From NCBI GenBank assembly GCA_021300575.1, contig JAJTDM010000020.1, positions 62,001 to 126,000 on the forward strand: a stretch of 64,000 nt of DNA, read 5' to 3'. Shown here in pieces: positions 60,472-64,000 of the stretch. Below the pieces are notes generated by a model. That model saw only the letters and a list, made by a program, of their open reading frames with translations, ran no database searches and was not told where the DNA came from. Both the position numbers and the translations under genes were made by a program. Every line of letters begins with the position of its first letter. The first letter of the stretch is position 1. The DNA is from Rubrivivax sp. (GTDB lineage Bacteria; Pseudomonadota; Gammaproteobacteria; Burkholderiales; Burkholderiaceae_C).

Positions 60472-61023
60472 CTACTTCACCCGCTTGAGCGCCGGCCGCC
60501 CACCTGTCGGCGGCTTGGTCGGGTCATCGGGCTCTGGGGATGGCTCACGGCCCGGTGGGTTCTGGCGCGCCGCCTCGGGTTTGACCAAGGGAATCACCGC
60601 GGCCACCGGACGCGGGCCATCGTTGCTCAAGGGAGCGGCCTGGTCATCCGTCATGTCGACAACGGCGGGCACGGGGGTCGACGCCGCCTTGGGCGCAGGA
60701 AAAGCCATGCCCTGGCCGTTCTCGCGCGCGTAAATCGCCACCACATGGTCCACCGGCACCACGATGTCACGCGCCACGCCACCGAATCGCGCCTTGAATT
60801 CGATGAACTCGTTGCCAAGTTGCAGCCCGCTGGTGGCATCGAAGCCCACGTTGAGCACGATTTCCTGGTTCTTCACGTACTCCATGGGCACCTGCACGGA
60901 GCCATCCACGAACACCGCGAGGTAGGGCGTGAAACCATTGTCGGTGCACCACTCATGCAAGGCACGTACGAGGTAGGGCCGCGTGGAGGTGCCTTGGCCC
61001 TCGGGCGACAAGGGTGAGGTCAT
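60472..61023 (-). CDS. sspB: ClpXP protease specificity-enhancing factor SspB
   Basis: STRPYLVRALHEWCTDNGFTPYLAVFVDGSVQVPMEYVKNQEIVLNVGFDATSGLQLGNEFIEFKARFGGV. Confidence 0.96.
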   Translation of the reverse strand: MTSPLSPEGQGTSTRPYLVRALHEWCTDNGFTPYLAVFVDGSVQVPMEYVKNQEIVLNVGFDATSGLQLGNEFIEFKARFGGVARDIVVPVDHVVAIYARENGQGMAFPAPKAASTPVPAVVDMTDDQAAPLSNDGPRPVAAVIPLVKPEAARQNPPGREPSPEPDDPTKPPTGGRPALKRVK

Positions 61024-61088
61024 CGCGGGTCGGCCTGGGAGGTGAGATGGGAGAAACAGTGTGGCTGGCGTGGCAGAGCGTCGCAGCC

Positions 61089-61700
61089 TTACTTGCGCAT
61101 CACCTTCTCAGAAGGCGTGAGCGCCTCGATGTAGGCCGGACGCGAGAAGATGCGCTCGGCGTACTTCAGCAAGGGCGCGGCGTTCTTCGACAGTTCGATG
61201 CCGTAGTAGTCCAGGCGCCACAGCAGCGGGGCAATCGCCACGTCGAGCATGGAGAAGTCATCACCCAGCATGTACTTGTTCTTCATGAAGATGGGTGCGA
61301 GCTGGGTCAGCCTGTCACGGATCTGGTCACGCGCCTTCTCCAACTGACGGTCCGTCGCCTTCACGCCACGACCTTCCAGCAGGTTCACCTGTGCGAACAG
61401 TTCCTTCTCGAAATTGAAGAGGAACAAGCGCACCCGTGCGCGCGCCACCGGATCCCCCGGCATGAGCTGTGGGTGCGGGAACCGCTCGTCGATGTACTCG
61501 TTGATGATGTGGGATTCGTACAGGATGAGATCGCGCTCCACGAGGATGGGGACCTCGTTGTAGGGATTCATCAGCGCGATGTCCTCGGGCTTGGCGAACA
61601 GGTCGACATCGCGGATCTCGAAATCCATACCCTTTTCAAACAGCACGAAGCGGCAACGGTGCGAGTAGGGGCAGGTGGTGCCGGAGTAAAGGACCATCAT
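61089..61700 (-). CDS. sspA: Stringent starvation protein A / GST-fold SspA
   Basis: MMVLYSGTTCPYSHRCRFVLFEKGMDFEIRDVDLFAKPEDIALMNPYNEVPILVERDLILYESHIINEYIDERFPHPQLMP. Confidence 0.96.
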   Translation of the reverse strand: MMVLYSGTTCPYSHRCRFVLFEKGMDFEIRDVDLFAKPEDIALMNPYNEVPILVERDLILYESHIINEYIDERFPHPQLMPGDPVARARVRLFLFNFEKELFAQVNLLEGRGVKATDRQLEKARDQIRDRLTQLAPIFMKNKYMLGDDFSMLDVAIAPLLWRLDYYGIELSKNAAPLLKYAERIFSRPAYIEALTPSEKVMRK

Positions 61701-61800
61701 GGCAGTGGGTTCCCTGTCAATTGGGTTTCAAGGCGGGCATCTTGCACGGTGTGCTGGAGACACTGCAGGCGCAGGTCAAGGGCAGTCAACGCTGCCCCAG

Positions 61801-61842
61801 AAAACAACAAGCGCAGTGGAAGCGGGGCAGCCGCCACTGCGC
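61801..61842 (-). terminator. Rho-independent terminator downstream of petC
   Basis: Minus strand GCGCAGTGG-loop-CCACTGCGC followed by TTGTTGTTTT. Confidence 0.8.
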
Positions 61843-61874
61843 AAAGAGGCCCAGGCATGCCTGGGCCGGATCTG

Positions 61875-62651
61875 TCACTTGACGTCTTTCCAGAACGCGG
61901 CGTTGAGTCGCCATGCGATGACGGTGAAGACCGAGAGGAAAAGCAGCACCCACACCCCCAGGCGGACGCGATCCGCCTGGTTGGGCTCGGACATCCACTT
62001 CAGGTAGGCCACCAGATCGGCCACGGCCTCGTTGTACTGGGCCGGCGTCAGGGTGCCTGGCGTGATGGGCTCCAGGCCCTTGAAGACTTGCGTCACCTTC
62101 GTCGGGTCCTTCGGGTCCACCACATCGGTGTAGACAGCGCGCTGCTGACCCTGCAACTCCCACAGCACGTGAGGCATGCCCACGTTCGGGAAGGCCGCGT
62201 TGTTCCAGCCCGTGGCCTTGGTCTCGTCGCGGTAGTAGGTGCGCAAATACGTGTAAAGGTAGTCGGCGCCAGAGCCCTTTCCCACGGCCGAGCGCGAGCG
62301 GGCAATGACGGTGAGGTCGGGCGGGACGCCACCAAACCACTCCTTGGCTTCCTTGGGATTCATGGCCACCTTCATGGTCTCGCCCACCTTGGCATCGGTG
62401 AACAGCAGGTTGGCCTTGATCTGCTCTTCAGTAAGACCGATGTCGCGCAGTCGGTTGTAGCGCATGTACTCGGCGGCGTGGCAGTTCAGGCAGTAGTTGA
62501 CGAACAGCTTGGCCCCGTTTTGCAGGGCGGCCATGTCAGTGATGCGCTCCGAGGGGAACTTGTCCCATTCAATGCCAGCGCCTGCGGCACGCGCCGGGCC
62601 TGCCATGACCGCCAAGGCCGCGACGAGCGTCAGGAGGAATTTCTTCATCAT
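61875..62651 (-). CDS. petC: Ubiquinol-cytochrome c reductase cytochrome c1
   Basis: LQNGAKLFVNYCLNCHAAEYMRYNRLRDIGLTEEQIKANL..CxxCH heme motif; C-terminal TM anchor. Confidence 0.96.
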   Translation of the reverse strand: MMKKFLLTLVAALAVMAGPARAAGAGIEWDKFPSERITDMAALQNGAKLFVNYCLNCHAAEYMRYNRLRDIGLTEEQIKANLLFTDAKVGETMKVAMNPKEAKEWFGGVPPDLTVIARSRSAVGKGSGADYLYTYLRTYYRDETKATGWNNAAFPNVGMPHVLWELQGQQRAVYTDVVDPKDPTKVTQVFKGLEPITPGTLTPAQYNEAVADLVAYLKWMSEPNQADRVRLGVWVLLFLSVFTVIAWRLNAAFWKDVK

Positions 62652-62672
62652 GGATGCAAGGCTCCGGAGCAA

Positions 62673-64000
62673 TCAGTGCGGCTGGAAAGTGACGCGGTCA
62701 GGCACAGGCTTGAACTCGCCGATGCGGCTCCACCACGGCATCAGCAGGAAGAAGCCGAAATAGAAGATCGTGCCCACTTGCGAAACCAGCGTGCCGAAGT
62801 CTGACGGGGGCTTGATACCGAGGTAGCCCAGCACCAGCATGTTGATGGCGAAGATGGCATACATCCACTTGTGCCAATTCGGCCGGTAGCGGATCGACTT
62901 GGCAGCGCTGTTGTCCAGCCAAGGCAGGAAGAACATGATGATGACCGCACCACCCATGACCACCACGCCCCAGAACTTGGCGTCAAACACCTTCAGCAGA
63001 CCGATGAACACCACAGAAGACGCGATCACGACAACTTTCGCGGTGGTGGTCAGGCGTCCCAGCAGCAGCGTGACTGCGGCGCCCACACTCACCAGCACCA
63101 CAAAGACGTTGACCATGGGGTCCGTGACGGCCCGCAACATCGAATAGTAAGGGGTGAAGTACCAGACTGGCGCGATGTGGGCCGGCGTCTTCAGCGGGTC
63201 GGCCGGGATGAAGTTGTTGTACTCCAGGAAGTAGCCCCCCATCTCAGGCGCGAAGAAGACCACAGCGCTGAAGATCAGGAGGAACACCGACACGCCCAGG
63301 ATGTCGTGAACGGTGTAGTAAGGATGGAAAGGGATGCCGTCCAGCGGACGACCCTTTTCATCCTTCTTGGCCTTGATCTCGACGCCGTCCGGGTTGTTCG
63401 AGCCCACTTCATGCAGGGCAATGATGTGGGCGGCCACCAGGCCCAGCAGCACCAGGGGAATGGCAATCACATGGAAGCTGAAGAAGCGGTTCAGCGTGGC
63501 ATCGCTCACCACGTAGTCGCCGCGGATCAGAAGGGCCAGGTCCGGACCGATGAAGGGCACGGCAGCGAACAGGTTCACGATCACCTGGGCACCCCAGTAG
63601 CTCATCTGACCCCAGGGCAGCAGGTAGCCCAGGAAGGCCTCTGCCATCAAGCACAGGAAGATGGCGCAACCGAAGATCCACACCAATTCGCGCGGCTTGC
63701 GGTAGCTGCCGTACAGCATGCCGCGGAACATGTGCAGGTACACCACGACAAAGAACGCCGAGGCGCCCGTGGAGTGCATGTAACGCACGAGCCAGCCCCA
63801 GGGCACGTCACGCATGATGTACTCGACCGAGGCGAAGGCCAGGTTCGCGTCCGGCTTGTAGTGCATCACCAGGAAGATGCCGGTGACGATCTGGATCACC
63901 AGCACCAGCATGGCCAGCGATCCGAAGAAATACAGGAAATTGAAATTCTTCGGCGCGTAGTACTCGGACAGATGCTCCTTGTACATCTTCGACGCCGGAA
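62673..64000 (-). CDS. petB: Ubiquinol-cytochrome c reductase cytochrome b (N-terminus runs off the window end)
   Basis: YKEHLSEYYAPKNFNFLYFFGSLAMLVLVIQIVTGIFLVMHYKPDANLAFASVEYIMRDVPWGWLVRYMHSTGAS. Reading frame stays open upstream of 63986, and this family normally has a longer N-terminus. Confidence 0.95.
   Translation of the reverse strand, partial: PASKMYKEHLSEYYAPKNFNFLYFFGSLAMLVLVIQIVTGIFLVMHYKPDANLAFASVEYIMRDVPWGWLVRYMHSTGASAFFVVVYLHMFRGMLYGSYRKPRELVWIFGCAIFLCLMAEAFLGYLLPWGQMSYWGAQVIVNLFAAVPFIGPDLALLIRGDYVVSDATLNRFFSFHVIAIPLVLLGLVAAHIIALHEVGSNNPDGVEIKAKKDEKGRPLDGIPFHPYYTVHDILGVSVFLLIFSAVVFFAPEMGGYFLEYNNFIPADPLKTPAHIAPVWYFTPYYSMLRAVTDPMVNVFVVLVSVGAAVTLLLGRLTTTAKVVVIASSVVFIGLLKVFDAKFWGVVVMGGAVIIMFFLPWLDNSAAKSIRYRPNWHKWMYAIFAINMLVLGYLGIKPPSDFGTLVSQVGTIFYFGFFLLMPWWSRIGEFKPVPDRVTFQPH

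Overview
This is a high-GC, chromosomal Burkholderiales-like (Comamonadaceae or Leptothrix-like) segment with no rRNA, CRISPR array or transposase that I can see. Its backbone is housekeeping: DUF502, FmdB, ubiB, ubiJ, ubiE, DUF971, ugpB-A-E-C-Q, argJ, secA, an M23 peptidase, DUF721, tRNA-Thr(TGT), sspB, sspA, and petC/petB of the bc1 complex. Between ubiJ and ubiE, which are normally close neighbours, lies a ~34-kb exopolysaccharide (EPS) locus. It encodes a polyprenyl-P glycosyltransferase, an EpsL-like beta-barrel, GalE, ManC, six GT4 glycosyltransferases, Wzx, a Wzy/ligase-type protein, EpsE/EpsF/CpsD-like export proteins, a polysaccharide deacetylase, two FemAB/GNAT-like proteins, a PRODH-like protein, a GNAT-CheR-like fusion and a two-gene MaoC/hotdog pair. 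A VapBC module and a divergent pair (patatin-cNMP / SulP-STAS-cNMP) are also inside it. A second small accessory block (BON, two CsbD-like, DUF3309, Crp/Fnr, AI-2E transporter) lies between ubiE and DUF971. The strongest anomaly is that three conserved genes (ubiB, galE, cpsD/epsG-like) each appear to have lost a short internal segment, including the UbiB KxGQ motif and the GalE YxxxK motif. This is either clustered decay or, at least as likely, a repeated assembly defect. I did not find a convincing undescribed defence system. The most novel-looking content is the unusual EPS accessory proteins.
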